The notes below the pieces were generated by a model. The model was not told the DNA's origin, did no database searches, and was given only the letters and a program-made list of their open reading frames with translations. The position numbers and the translations under genes are program-made. A DNA stretch of 64,000 bases from an uncultured Pirellulaceae bacterium (lineage in GTDB: Bacteria > Planctomycetota > Planctomycetia > Pirellulales > Pirellulaceae). Shown here piece after piece: positions 10,183 through 19,887 of this stretch. The stretch spans positions 1 through 64,000 of the forward strand of contig CALFUT010000001.1 of the NCBI GenBank assembly GCA_937929805.1. The letters are read 5' to 3'. The stretch's first letter is position 1; each line of letters starts with the position of its first letter.

Positions 10183-12432
10183 TCAAACGGTCGCAATTTT
10201 TACTGCACAATCCTTGTAAGACGGCTGTCTGGAATAAGGATCAAAGTGTCCCAGCGTCAGCTGGTTAACATCTTCGTAGTGCATGGGCATAAAAACGCAA
10301 TTGCGTCCAACGGTGGGAGTGATTCGAGCCTTGGCGGTCATTTTTCCGCGAGCTGATTCGACGGTAACAAGTTGTTCGTGAGTTAAACCTAATAACTGAG
10401 CATCGTCGGGATGGATTTCGACAAACGGGTCCACATCGTACAACCGTGAAAGAACGGTCGACTTGCTGGTCCGAGTTTGCGTGTGCCACTGAGCCGCCGA
10501 TCCACGGCCGGTCATCAACACGAACGGGTACGCCTCGCTGGTGGGTTCGGGCATGTCTTCCGGTTCACTAAAAATCAGTTTGGCTTTCTGATCCGAGTGG
10601 TAAAACTTTCCATCCTCAAACAAACGCCGCTGCTGATCATCGTTTGCGCCCGTCGCGGGGTACGGCCACTGGATGCCGCCTCGTTCATCCAACATCTGAT
10701 AGTCCTTGATGCCGGTGATGTCACACGGCTGACCTTCGCTGATCTTCGCGAGAATTTTCAAGACCGATTCGGCATCTGTCCAAGCGGCGAATTGTTCCGC
10801 CACGCCCCAACAGTGCGCCACCAGCTGAAAGATTGAAAAATCGGACAACGCCCGACCGGGAGCTCGCGAGACTTTCTTCAGCAAACCAAAACGACGCTCG
10901 CTGTTGATGAACGTGCCTTCCTTTTCGCCCCACGCGGCAGCCGGCAGATACAAATCGGCCAGCTGGGCGGTTTCGGTGGTCCAGTACATGTCTTGAACGA
11001 CCAAGAAGTCCAGCTTTTTTAATAACTCACGGCCGCGTTCCTGATGGATCCAGGAATGAGCCGGGTTGGTGGCGATCACCCACAGGCCGCGAATGCGACC
11101 TTCATCGATCCCTTCCATGATCTGGTCGTAACTGTCGCTCGCTTCGGTGGGAATATTTTCCGAATCGATTTGCAGAATGTCGGCTACTTTTTGCCGGTGC
11201 TGTTCGTTACCAAAATCGTGCCCACCCAGCAGCGAGGTCGTGTTGCTGAACAAACGAGACCCCATCGCGTTGCATTGACCCGTGATCGAGTTCGCTCCGG
11301 TTCCGGGTCGACCAATATTTCCAGTGATCAGCGCAAGATTGATAATCGCTTGAGCCGTCCGAGTTCCTTGGTAGCTCTGGTTGACGCCCATCGTCCACCA
11401 GAACGAAACTCGCTGGCCTTCATGAATCAGCTGCGCAATTTCTTGCTGCCGGTCAGGCGAGATCCCCGAGTCACGTTCGACTCGGTCAAGCGTAAACGCC
11501 TGCACGAACTGAGCGAACGCATCAAAGTCATTGACGCTTTGATCAATAAAGCCGCGATCAATCCAATCGTTTTTAATCAGAATTCTTGCCAGACCGTACA
11601 ATAGGCTCATGTCCGACTTCGGCGCGATGGGCAGATGATGCGTCGCACTGGCTGCCGTTTCGGTGTGGCGTGGATCGATGACGATGATTTTAGGCAAGTG
11701 CGGATTCTTCATCACTCGCTGCCACATGATCGGATGAGCAATGCACGGATTGGCTCCTACAAAGACCAACACGTCCGATTGCTCAAAATCGTCGTAAGTG
11801 TATGGCGGAGCGTCGAAACCGAACGATTGTTTGTAGGCAACCACGGCCGTGGCCATGCACTGACGCGTGTTTCCATCGCCGTGCTTCATGCCCATGCCGA
11901 ACTTCGCCAACGCGCCAAGGAACGCTAACTCCTCGGTGGGCATTTGACCGGTACCAAGAAACGCAACGGATTCTTTCCCGTGTTCTGCTTGGATAGATTT
12001 CAATCGCTCGCAAAATGTATCCATCGCCGTCGCCCAATCGACCGGCTTGAAGTTGTTTCCCTTGTTTCCCAACAGCGGACTAGTGCCACGGTCCTCGGAG
12101 TAAAGCGGTGTCAGCGCTTCCCAACCTTTCGGGCAAGCCATCCCCGTGTTCACCGGGTAGTCAACCTCGGGAGAAAGATTGATCGCCTGACCGTCTTTCA
12201 AGTGCACGTTCAAGCTACAACCGGTGCTACAAAAACCGCAAACCATGCTGGTCGTCGCATCGGGAGCCAGCCGATCGGGCACCATCCCCAAACCGAACTT
12301 GCCGGGCGAAAGCAGCATCTCCTGAGTCAGCGGCCCATCGAAGACACGCTCCATCGGCATGGGCAGCGGCGGCAGCCCGGACTTTGGCTTGCCCGCTGTT
12401 TCGCTGCCTACTGGTGTCGCTTCAATACTCAT
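10183..12432 (-). CDS. narB: Assimilatory nitrate reductase, molybdopterin catalytic subunit
   Basis: A 749-aa bis-MGD oxidoreductase reducing nitrate to nitrite. One N-terminal [4Fe-4S] site is formed by Cys65, 68, 72 and 100 (CGFCSTGC ... MACPKG). It is followed by the molybdopterin domains ([28 protein letters not shown]) and the C-terminal dinucleotide-binding domain ([16 protein letters not shown]). There is no twin-arginine leader, so it acts in the cytoplasm. The ATG at 12432 lies one base after the stop of the upstream Fe-S/anchor gene, hence tight coupling. Distance from NapA and DMSO reductase and the nirA and nrt neighbours support an assimilatory role. Confidence 0.92.
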   Translation of the reverse strand: MSIEATPVGSETAGKPKSGLPPLPMPMERVFDGPLTQEMLLSPGKFGLGMVPDRLAPDATTSMVCGFCSTGCSLNVHLKDGQAINLSPEVDYPVNTGMACPKGWEALTPLYSEDRGTSPLLGNKGNNFKPVDWATAMDTFCERLKSIQAEHGKESVAFLGTGQMPTEELAFLGALAKFGMGMKHGDGNTRQCMATAVVAYKQSFGFDAPPYTYDDFEQSDVLVFVGANPCIAHPIMWQRVMKNPHLPKIIVIDPRHTETAASATHHLPIAPKSDMSLLYGLARILIKNDWIDRGFIDQSVNDFDAFAQFVQAFTLDRVERDSGISPDRQQEIAQLIHEGQRVSFWWTMGVNQSYQGTRTAQAIINLALITGNIGRPGTGANSITGQCNAMGSRLFSNTTSLLGGHDFGNEQHRQKVADILQIDSENIPTEASDSYDQIMEGIDEGRIRGLWVIATNPAHSWIHQERGRELLKKLDFLVVQDMYWTTETAQLADLYLPAAAWGEKEGTFINSERRFGLLKKVSRAPGRALSDFSIFQLVAHCWGVAEQFAAWTDAESVLKILAKISEGQPCDITGIKDYQMLDERGGIQWPYPATGANDDQQRRLFEDGKFYHSDQKAKLIFSEPEDMPEPTSEAYPFVLMTGRGSAAQWHTQTRTSKSTVLSRLYDVDPFVEIHPDDAQLLGLTHEQLVTVESARGKMTAKARITPTVGRNCVFMPMHYEDVNQLTLGHFDPYSRQPSYKDCAVKIATV

Positions 12433-12433
12433 C

Positions 12434-14077
12434 TTAGTTCGGAGCCCCCGGCATTCGACGTGCATTCGAAATCGCGAAAAACAGATAGCGTTCAATCAAC
12501 TCGCCCGACAAAACACAACCAAACAGGATCGCTGCGGGAACAATCGAGCTTACTGAAAACAAGCCAATGGCCAGCATCGCGGGCAGGACCATTCCTCCCA
12601 CAGCCGCCAACGCCAATCGTGTGTAGCCAAGAGGTCGCTTGGCCGAGATTAAAACTTGGGCCGAAAGTTTTTCGGGCGTCGATTCATCCAAATTCAAATG
12701 TTTCAATAGCCGCAACTCGACAAACAACTTCAGTCCAGTCGCCAAAATCAAGCCACCCGCAACCCAACGCAGCGCCGCGCTGCCAGAGAAACCGGCGGCC
12801 GCAAGCACCAGAACCGACAACGCAAGTCCTGCGACGACGGCACTCAAGAAGAACAAACCGTGTGTTCGCGATGCACTCCACAGCGGGCGACCCGTCACGA
12901 CGTATAACATCACACTGCACTCAACTGCAATGACTCCTGCCAACACGGTTACGATCGCCAGCATGCCAGCCTGAGCTGCGATCCAATCCGGCCAGAAGCT
13001 GAACATGCTTAACGAAAGCAAGCCGGACGCAGCTCCCGCAAAACCGTTGAAGCCAATAATTTCTCGCGACAACCACGATGTTCGAAAACCCGACATGGCT
13101 CGATACGCTTTGTCGGGACGCCCCAAGTGCAAGGTCGCAACGATCAAACCCATCACCAGCGAAACGAATCCGGCGATATTCAAAATCGCGAGGCCTCGCT
13201 CGCTGACCGAACCCGACCATTGAATCAGCAACGCGGTGGCAAAGACGCCCAAAGCCATTTGAGTCAGCGTCAGCATGAACACGAGCGGAAAGTGAGCGTG
13301 CTGAGTTTTGCCCACGTGGAAATCAATCGGCTTTCCGGTGGCGATCACTTTGGGCTTGCCGATGTATCGAGTCGTTGGCAGCGTAAGCCGTGAACTTGGA
13401 GCCCCCGGCAAGAGACCAGAACCGCCTCCCTGCTCTTCCGCAGCAGCGGACCGAAGTGCCTCAACATTGACCTTGCGAATCTTGATCGCCTCGTGCGGAC
13501 ACGCCTGAACACACGCTGGAGCCTGCCCCTCGGACAGCCGGTCGGTACACATGTTGCATTTGCGAACAATCCCCTTTGACTTGCTGTAACTCGGTACGTC
13601 ATAAGGACATGTGAACATGCAGTACTTACAACCGATGCACTGATCGTCCAAATGCGTGACGATTCCGGTAATTGGATCTTTTTCGTAGGCTCGCACGGGG
13701 CAGCCGTGCATACAGGCTGGCTCGACGCAATGATGACAGGCCGATGTGACGTGCTGGACGACTGGATTGAAGTCATCGCCGCCGGTCAGCAACCCTACGT
13801 TCCTCCAGATTTCACCTTCCTCTAGACCGTTCAAACTATGGCATGCCGCAACGCATGCCTTGCAACCTGAACAAGCATCAAGGTCGATCTCAAACGAATA
13901 CTGCTCCTCGTCCGCAAGGCCGTCCAAGGGAATCAGATCACGATACTGCGACTCGTTTGCGGGCGCCGTGACAGACGAATAGCGCTGCGAAAACTTCTCC
14001 ACTGCAGTTAGTTGCTGCTGTGACTCAAGTAGACGATCAACAATATTCTCGGCTGGGCCTTCGGGTTGACGGATCAC
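12434..14077 (-). CDS. Fusion of four-cluster Fe-S protein and DmsC-like membrane anchor
   Basis: A 547-aa protein starting at GTG. Residues 60-200 are a DmsB/NrfC-type ferredoxin with sixteen cysteines in four groups (69/72/75/79, 114/117/122/126, 147/150/153/157, 174/177/189/193), enough for four [4Fe-4S] clusters. From about residue 265 a DmsC-like anchor with about eight membrane segments follows. In DMSO reductase these are separate subunits that carry electrons from menaquinol to the molybdoenzyme. Here the fused chain directly precedes a leaderless nitrate reductase, so I infer quinol-linked nitrate reduction at the cytoplasmic face. First gene of the minus-strand operon. Confidence 0.9.
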   Translation of the reverse strand: MIRQPEGPAENIVDRLLESQQQLTAVEKFSQRYSSVTAPANESQYRDLIPLDGLADEEQYSFEIDLDACSGCKACVAACHSLNGLEEGEIWRNVGLLTGGDDFNPVVQHVTSACHHCVEPACMHGCPVRAYEKDPITGIVTHLDDQCIGCKYCMFTCPYDVPSYSKSKGIVRKCNMCTDRLSEGQAPACVQACPHEAIKIRKVNVEALRSAAAEEQGGGSGLLPGAPSSRLTLPTTRYIGKPKVIATGKPIDFHVGKTQHAHFPLVFMLTLTQMALGVFATALLIQWSGSVSERGLAILNIAGFVSLVMGLIVATLHLGRPDKAYRAMSGFRTSWLSREIIGFNGFAGAASGLLSLSMFSFWPDWIAAQAGMLAIVTVLAGVIAVECSVMLYVVTGRPLWSASRTHGLFFLSAVVAGLALSVLVLAAAGFSGSAALRWVAGGLILATGLKLFVELRLLKHLNLDESTPEKLSAQVLISAKRPLGYTRLALAAVGGMVLPAMLAIGLFSVSSIVPAAILFGCVLSGELIERYLFFAISNARRMPGAPN

Positions 14078-14089
14078 GGGAAGTCTCGG

Positions 14090-14155
14090 TGGTTTGGGTG
14101 ACCGCTTCGTTCGTCGGAGTTGTGCCGAGTAGCGAGTGTCACCTCGGCCAAACCA
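14090..14155 (-). promoter_or_regulatory. Leader with mutually exclusive stems before the nitrate operon
   Basis: Just upstream of the first nitrate-operon gene, the minus-strand RNA can form a long stem: TGGTTTG with CAAACCA, continued by GGTGAC with GTCACC. It can alternatively form a compact hairpin, GCCGAG with CTCGGC, that uses some of the same bases. Two competing folds next to the start codon (14077) suggest attenuation or antitermination. The ligand or protein is unknown. Confidence 0.45.
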
Positions 14156-14371
14156 AGTAGCAGAAAAGATGCCATCAGTTGATTCGGTAACGATTTACTG
14201 ACCACTCGAATGGGCCACTGCCCGCCCCATGCTTCGTTTCGCAAAGCAATCGACCATTAACAGATTGAAAAGTTGGGATCGGCACCGCAATCCGTTATCG
14301 CAGTTTTTTCTAAGCATGAAATTCGCTGGCCTGACCTGCTGCGAATCGCTGCAATGGGCTCCCGTTTCTTG

Positions 14372-14387
14372 TGCAGGCGATTGCCCA
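14372..14387 (-). promoter_or_regulatory. Weak candidate sigma54 promoter for the nitrate operon
   Basis: On the minus strand TGGGCA-ATCGC-CTGCA keeps the GG and GC dinucleotides at the spacing needed for -24/-12 recognition, but departs from TGGCAC-N5-TTGCA elsewhere. It would give a leader of about 280 nt. Confidence 0.3.
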
Positions 14388-14632
14388 GCTTGACTTTTTC
14401 ACGCATTGCAAGAGCCGTCGCATCCGCAACGTCTCTCACATTCGCTCGGTAATTCGTTATCCAAAACCAGCGAGCATGCCACTGCGTCGTTCATTCGTGA
14501 TTACAACCAACCACTCGAATAGGTGATCCAAAGCTGTGCAACGCTTGCTGTTGCGGGTCTACAAATGAGGTGCTCGCGATAACCGAAAACCACAATCAAG
14601 CGTTTAGTGGCTCCGTGCGTCACTTTGCGTAT

Positions 14633-14648
14633 TGGTACAGCGATTGCT
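14633..14648 (+). promoter_or_regulatory. Sigma54-type promoter of nrtA
   Basis: TGGTAC-AGCGA-TTGCT matches the -24/-12 consensus TGGCAC-N5-TTGCW with one change. Predicted transcription starts near 14659, about 80 bp before the TTG start of nrtA. The site rules out the upstream GTG at 14570 as the real start. Confidence 0.6.
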
Positions 14649-14740
14649 TGTTGGGAGAGTCGCGACGTCTGTTCGTCACACCACCATTGCGACCCAAACC
14701 AATCACCAAAATTTCTATCCCCCAACTGTTGGAGCTTAAG

Positions 14741-16168
14741 TTGCAATCACATTTTTCGAACCAAAGAAGCGTTTTCAAACTACTTCTTCCCTTGCTTTCG
14801 TTCATCACCGCATTGCTTGTAATTGGGCTCTCGAATTCATTTGGAATCATCGCGGATCCTGTTGCCTCCGCCGCGAAACCTGCCACTCAACAATTGGACG
14901 TCGAGAAAGATGAACTCAAATTTGGTTTCATCAAACTGACAGACTGTGCACCAATTGTCGTCGCGAAGGAAAAAGGCTTCTTTGAAGACGAAGGTCTTCA
15001 GGTCGAAGTGATTGCTCAACCTAACTGGAAACAGTTGCTGGACAATGTCATCAACGGCGAACTAGACGGAGCCCACATGCTGTCGGGTCAACCGATTGCT
15101 GCAACCATCGGCTTTGGCACCAAGGCTCACATTGTTACCGCCTACACGCTGGACTTGAACGGTAACGGCATCACCGTTTCCAACGACATTTGGGCCAAAA
15201 TGGTGGAGAACGATCCAGAGCTTGACACTCCAACCCCCAAGCATCCGATTTCCGCCAAGGCTCTGAAGCCCGTCGTTCAGGAAATGCTGGACGAGGGAAA
15301 GAAGCTGCAGATGGGAATGGTTTTCCCGGTTTCGACTCACAACTACGAGATTCGCTACTGGTTGGCCTCGTCTGGAATTCACCCGGGCATGTATACCTCA
15401 GAGGACATCAAAGGTTTTGCCGATGCGGAGGTCGAATTATCAGTGACTCCTCCGCCACAAATGCCAGCGACCATGGAAGCAGGAACGATTTCCAGCTATT
15501 GCGTTGGCGAACCTTGGAATCAGCAGGCGGTCAGCAAGGCCATCGGCGTTCCGGTAACAACCAACTATGACATTTGGAAGAACAACCCCGAGAAAGTTTT
15601 CGGTGTCACCAAAGCATGGGCAGACGAAAACCCAACGACTCACGTTGCCGTCGTCAAAGCGTTAATGCGAGCCGGAAAATGGTTAGATGAAACGGATGAA
15701 TCCGGCAAACTAGTCAACCGCGAGGAAGCCTGCCGATTGCTGGCCAAGCCCAACTACGTGGGGGCAGATTTTGACGTCATCAAAAATTCAATGACTGGCT
15801 TTTTCTACTTCCAGAAAAGCGACAAGCGTGAGATGCCCGACTTCAACGTCTTCTTTAAGTATCAGGCTTCTTACCCTTGGTACAGCGACGGCGTCTGGTT
15901 CCTGACCCAGATGCGTCGATGGGGTCAGATCACCGAACCCAAGCCAGCTGAATGGTACGACCAGACAGCCAAAAGCGTCTACATGCCAAGCGTCTACAAG
16001 GCTGCCGCCAAGATGCTGCTTGATGAAGGACATATCACCGAAGCGGATGTTCCATGGGACACTGACGGCTACCGTCCTGCCACAACTGACTTCATTGATG
16101 GCATCGAGTATGACGGCAAGAAACCACTCGAGTATTTGACAAAGCACACGATTGGAAACAAGGACTGA
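14741..16168 (+). CDS. nrtA: Nitrate ABC transporter substrate-binding protein
   Basis: A 475-aa periplasmic binding protein of the NrtA/CmpA family. I chose the TTG at 14741, with GGAG six bases before it, because it yields a clean Sec signal peptide: basic start, hydrophobic run [19 protein letters not shown], cleavage near ASAA. The mature part begins with [21 protein letters not shown] and contains family motifs [15 protein letters not shown] and SSGIHPGMY. There is no lipobox. It is first in the nrtABCD unit and is followed by a strong terminator hairpin, which should give excess binding protein over the permease. Bicarbonate (CmpA) is a possible alternative substrate, but the divergent nitrate reductase operon favours nitrate. 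Confidence 0.9.
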   Translation: MQSHFSNQRSVFKLLLPLLSFITALLVIGLSNSFGIIADPVASAAKPATQQLDVEKDELKFGFIKLTDCAPIVVAKEKGFFEDEGLQVEVIAQPNWKQLLDNVINGELDGAHMLSGQPIAATIGFGTKAHIVTAYTLDLNGNGITVSNDIWAKMVENDPELDTPTPKHPISAKALKPVVQEMLDEGKKLQMGMVFPVSTHNYEIRYWLASSGIHPGMYTSEDIKGFADAEVELSVTPPPQMPATMEAGTISSYCVGEPWNQQAVSKAIGVPVTTNYDIWKNNPEKVFGVTKAWADENPTTHVAVVKALMRAGKWLDETDESGKLVNREEACRLLAKPNYVGADFDVIKNSMTGFFYFQKSDKREMPDFNVFFKYQASYPWYSDGVWFLTQMRRWGQITEPKPAEWYDQTAKSVYMPSVYKAAAKMLLDEGHITEADVPWDTDGYRPATTDFIDGIEYDGKKPLEYLTKHTIGNKD

Positions 16169-16186
16169 TTGAGGTTCTCTCCCGAT

Positions 16187-16222
16187 CCGGCGTTTGAGTT
16201 TCGACTCAAGCGCCGGTTTTTT
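16187..16222 (+). terminator. Intrinsic terminator between nrtA and nrtB
   Basis: CCGGCG-T-TTGAGT pairs with ACTCAA-G-CGCCGG around a TTCG tetraloop, followed by TTTTTT. It lies 19 bp after nrtA and 33 bp before nrtB. Partial read-through is expected, since nrtBCD otherwise lack an obvious promoter. Confidence 0.85.
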
Positions 16223-16254
16223 GCGTTCAACATCATCACCACCAAAGCACCACC

Positions 16255-17886
16255 ATGCCCGAACAAACTCGCATCGAGAAAATCAAATACGGCTTGCTAA
16301 AGACGATCGACGTATCCGGTTTTAAGGTATTCGATCCAGTCGTCAGACTATTTTTTGGAGAAGAGCCGCAGAAACAAGTGAAAGACATCACTCGTTACAT
16401 GCTGATGCCAATCCTGTTTGTCTGCTGCTGTCTGGTCATCTGGAATTTCGTTGCGCCTCGCCATAAGACGAAATCAGGCGAGGTTCCAACACCCGAACAG
16501 GTTTGGAGCGCGTTGAAGGTCAACGACACGCTGCACAACCGAGAAAACGAAAAGGAATCCGATTTCACACTTTCTGACAAAGAACGCGACGAGCGCATTA
16601 AAGAAGTCGAAATCCTGATCGCGAAAAAAGAAGAAGAATCGAAAAAGCTGAAAGAGGACTTGACGACCATTGATGCTGAAGTGACCAAGAAAAAAGATGA
16701 ATCGTTGGCTCCACTGAAGGCAAAATACACCGAACTGAAAGCGGCTCACAAGGAAGCTCGCGCGGAGCGGGCAGCAGAGGCTCAGAAAATGGCCGATGCC
16801 GTCGCTGAGAAAAAATCCGGGACCGAAGACTTGCTGACTTTGCTGCGACAATCAAACAAAACCAAAGAGCTTGAGAAGGAAAAAGAACAGGTCGTCAAAG
16901 ACCAGATTGCGAAAATCAACGACGACAAGCCGAAAGTTCTGCAAAACGCAAAAATGGCGTCCGACAGCGTCGCCACAGAAGTTCAACATTTAAAAAAGCG
17001 GCTTGATTACCTGACCAGCGGAAACCGCAGCATGAAGGTGGGCAAAGCCAAAGAGTCTGCGACGACCGCGTTGACTAAACTTGAGTCGGCCCAATCGTCG
17101 GCAGAAATCTTGGCTGCCGCAAAAACCGTGGTGAAGAGCGAAGAGCGAGCCGACAAGATCGCCAAACAAGAGTACCCGCGTGCTTCGACGATCTGGTTTC
17201 AAATGTGGCGAAGCCTTTTCACGGTATTCATCGGGTTCATGATGGCAGCCGTCGTCGCGATTCCAGTGGGGATCATGTGCGGTCTCAACCGAGTTGCCAT
17301 GGCGTGCCTGACGCCAATCATTTCGATCTTCAAACCTGTTTCTCCGGTTGTTTGGCTACTGATTTTTCAAATCGTGGTGGGAGCATTTTTCCCGAACCCA
17401 GAAACGCATCCGTTCTTTCTGTTCCTGAACAGTTTACCAATTGTTGGGCGACTAAACTCGAATCCCGCGTTGATCTTTTCGGCCTGCACGGTCGCCATGT
17501 GTGCTCTGTGGCCCGCTTTGGTCAACACCGCGTTGGGGGTTTCCTCGGTTGAAAACGATCATATCAACGTCGCAAAAGTCTTAAGGCTTGGGCTTTGGTC
17601 TCGACTGACGAAAATAATCATTCCATCCTCGCTACCCTTGGTATTTGCAGGTTTGCGAATTTCTCTTGGAGTTGGCTGGATGGTTTTGATCGCCGCCGAA
17701 GCGTTATCGTCATCCGAAGGCCTAGGCAAATACGTTTGGGATCAATACCAGAACGGGTCGAGCCTGACGTTTGCAAACATTCTGTTGGCTTGTTTCGTGA
17801 TCGGAATCATCGGGTTCATCCTAGACCGAATCATGATCGTGCTGCAGCGAGCGGTCTCCTTTGATGACGGAGCTGCCACCGTTTAG
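16255..17886 (+). CDS. nrtB: Nitrate ABC transporter permease with long periplasmic coiled coil
   Basis: A 543-aa permease, about twice the usual NrtB length. One membrane segment at residues 46-64 (MLMPILFVCCCLVIWNF) is followed by about 240 very charged, Lys/Glu-rich residues with heptad character (residues 70-310). Then comes a standard binding-protein-dependent permease core of five or so segments, including the EAA-type loop around NTALGVSSVENDHINVAKVL. With the N terminus inside, the coiled coil lies in the periplasm, where it could contact NrtA or the envelope. The family assignment of the core is secure; the role of the insert is unknown. Confidence 0.9.
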   Translation: MPEQTRIEKIKYGLLKTIDVSGFKVFDPVVRLFFGEEPQKQVKDITRYMLMPILFVCCCLVIWNFVAPRHKTKSGEVPTPEQVWSALKVNDTLHNRENEKESDFTLSDKERDERIKEVEILIAKKEEESKKLKEDLTTIDAEVTKKKDESLAPLKAKYTELKAAHKEARAERAAEAQKMADAVAEKKSGTEDLLTLLRQSNKTKELEKEKEQVVKDQIAKINDDKPKVLQNAKMASDSVATEVQHLKKRLDYLTSGNRSMKVGKAKESATTALTKLESAQSSAEILAAAKTVVKSEERADKIAKQEYPRASTIWFQMWRSLFTVFIGFMMAAVVAIPVGIMCGLNRVAMACLTPIISIFKPVSPVVWLLIFQIVVGAFFPNPETHPFFLFLNSLPIVGRLNSNPALIFSACTVAMCALWPALVNTALGVSSVENDHINVAKVLRLGLWSRLTKIIIPSSLPLVFAGLRISLGVGWMVLIAAEALSSSEGLGKYVWDQYQNGSSLTFANILLACFVIGIIGFILDRIMIVLQRAVSFDDGAATV

Positions 17887-17973
17887 CAACCTTTGCGGTC
17901 CGTTGGCATTCCCGCCAAAGAGTTTGCCAGCGACGCAACCATCACCTTTCCACCACTCATTGAGAATTTCAGT

Positions 17974-18927
17974 ATGACAACTCCAGCCATGGAAATCGAC
18001 GCGGTCGATGTCGGCTTTGGACCGCCCGGTCAACGGACCGAAGTGCTTTCTAATATCAACCTGAGCGTCAACAAAAACGAGTTCGTTGCAATTATCGGGT
18101 TCTCTGGAAGCGGCAAATCTACCTTGATGAATCTGTTGGCCGGTATCCAACCGCCTTCGACAGGTGCGGTTCGAATGAACGGAGAACCGGTTCTGCGACC
18201 GGGCCCGGAACGCGGGATTCTGTTCCAAAACTACTCGTTGCTGCCTTGGCTGAGCGTTTACGGCAACATCGATTTGGCGGTCAAGCAGGTGTTCCCAGCC
18301 AAATCGACCTCCGAAAGGAAAGAGTACATCCAGCGGTACATCGATATGGTTTCGCTGTCGGGATCGGAGTGGAAAAAACCGGCCGAGCTATCCGGTGGCA
18401 TGCGGCAGCGTTTGTCGTTGGCTAGAACTTTGGCGATGCAACCGGAAGTGCTTTTGCTGGACGAACCGCTCAGTGCGTTAGACGCGTTAACGCGAGCCAA
18501 TCTTCAGGACGAAATCATTCGCATCTGGGAAGAAGACCGACGCACCGTGATCATGATCACCAACGATGTCGATGAAGCCGTTTTGATGGCCGACCGAATC
18601 GTGGCTTTAACGCCTGGCCCAGAGGCGACGCTTGGCAAGTCGTTCCCGGTGACGCTCGATCGTCCACGTGATCGCACGACGCTTAACTTCAACCCTGAAT
18701 TCATCAAACTCAGGAACGAAGTGACCAAGTACATGGTTGGCATCAACCATGAAGCCAAGAAGCTGCGTGTTTCGGCCGATCTTCCGCTGCCAGATCTGAT
18801 GCCGATCGATTTCAATTCCTACGACCGGAAGCCTCGATTGGCCGAGGATCTTTCGGTAACAACTTCCGAATCAACAAGTGTTGCCAAAACCGAGAATCAC
18901 GAATTGGTAGGAGCTGCCGATGAGTAA
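17974..18927 (+). CDS. nrtC: Nitrate ABC transporter ATPase (first)
   Basis: A 317-aa ATP-binding subunit from the ATG at 17974. Walker [11 protein letters not shown]-loop FQNYSLLPW, signature [13 protein letters not shown], Walker B VLLLDEP and D-loop SALDA are intact. The H-loop position reads MITNDVDEA, with Asn where the switch His usually stands, whereas its partner at 18920 has ITHDVDEA. Cyanobacterial NrtC carries a C-terminal NrtA-like domain; this protein does not, having only a short tail of about 80 residues. It overlaps the next ATPase gene by 8 bp, so the two probably form a heterodimer. Confidence 0.9.
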   Translation: MTTPAMEIDAVDVGFGPPGQRTEVLSNINLSVNKNEFVAIIGFSGSGKSTLMNLLAGIQPPSTGAVRMNGEPVLRPGPERGILFQNYSLLPWLSVYGNIDLAVKQVFPAKSTSERKEYIQRYIDMVSLSGSEWKKPAELSGGMRQRLSLARTLAMQPEVLLLDEPLSALDALTRANLQDEIIRIWEEDRRTVIMITNDVDEAVLMADRIVALTPGPEATLGKSFPVTLDRPRDRTTLNFNPEFIKLRNEVTKYMVGINHEAKKLRVSADLPLPDLMPIDFNSYDRKPRLAEDLSVTTSESTSVAKTENHELVGAADE

Positions 18928-19786
18928 AAGCACTTCCAACCGTTATGTCGAGATTGTCAATCTGACCAAGGCTTACCCAAACCCATTCGGTCGTGATATT
19001 GAAGTCGTCAAAGACTTCAACATGATTTTGAAGAAGGGCGAGATCGTTTCGGTGATTGGCCATTCGGGGTGCGGAAAATCAACCGTGCTAACCATGGTTG
19101 CTGGGCTCAACCCGATTTCTGCGGGCGAATTGGCGGTCGAAGGCAAGCAAGTCTCTGGGCCCGGCCCTGATCGATCCGTCGTGTTTCAATCTCCCTGTCT
19201 GTTGCCTTGGATGACCTCGCTTGAAAACGTCATGTTGGGCGTGAAGCAGTGCTATCCGCACGGTTCCCGGAAACAGCGACGTCAGATCTGCGAACATTAT
19301 TTGAATTTGGTTGGCTTGGCCGATTCAATGCACAAGTATCCACGTGAAATGTCTGGTGGAATGCAGCAACGCGTCGGCATCGCACGTGCCATCGCGCTCA
19401 AACCTCAAGTGCTGCTGCTGGACGAGCCGTTTGGTCGCTTGGATTCGCTGACTCGGATGGATTTGCAGGACACGATTCTGGAAATTCTTGATCGCGAGAA
19501 AATCACCACCATGGTCATCACTCACGACGTGGATGAAGCCATCTACATGTCCGATCGAATCTGCATGATGACCAACGGTCCCGAAGCCACGGTTGGCCAA
19601 ATGCTGGAAGTGCCTTTTGCACGGCCACGCGTTCGTGCAGAAATCCTCGATCACCCCCGCTACTACGATTTCCGATTCGCGCTAATCGCTTTCCTTGAAA
19701 AACAGGAGCACGCGAAGGACGCTCACGTTAAATCTGTGCACGAGAAATTACGGGAAAGCCAAAACGAACTCGTGGCCGCTGGCTAA
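18920..19786 (+). CDS. nrtD: Nitrate ABC transporter ATPase (second)
   Basis: A 288-aa ATPase with Walker [11 protein letters not shown]-loop FQSPCLLPW, signature [13 protein letters not shown], Walker B VLLLDEP and H-loop [12 protein letters not shown] six bases before the ATG sits inside the end of the previous gene. With the other ATPase it should energise NrtB. Because it retains the switch histidine missing in its partner, the pair may have one fully competent and one degenerate ATP site. Confidence 0.9.
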   Translation: MSKSTSNRYVEIVNLTKAYPNPFGRDIEVVKDFNMILKKGEIVSVIGHSGCGKSTVLTMVAGLNPISAGELAVEGKQVSGPGPDRSVVFQSPCLLPWMTSLENVMLGVKQCYPHGSRKQRRQICEHYLNLVGLADSMHKYPREMSGGMQQRVGIARAIALKPQVLLLDEPFGRLDSLTRMDLQDTILEILDREKITTMVITHDVDEAIYMSDRICMMTNGPEATVGQMLEVPFARPRVRAEILDHPRYYDFRFALIAFLEKQEHAKDAHVKSVHEKLRESQNELVAAG

Positions 19787-19887
19787 GCACTTTGGAAACG
19801 AAATTCAGCAGCTGAGTTGAACAACACCGACAGCCAGCACCGACAGGATCTGACTTCTAGTCGTTGCTTGCCGCGAGAAACCCGACT

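Noticed and set aside
14160-14360. ANTAR hexaloop pair in the nitrate operon leader
   Set aside because: Several hairpins are possible, including one with a six-base loop (CGGTGC), but none has A at position one and G at position four.
14570-14740. GTG 14570 as start of nrtA
   Set aside because: It lies upstream of the sigma54-type promoter, has no good ribosome site and would put about 57 odd residues before the signal peptide.
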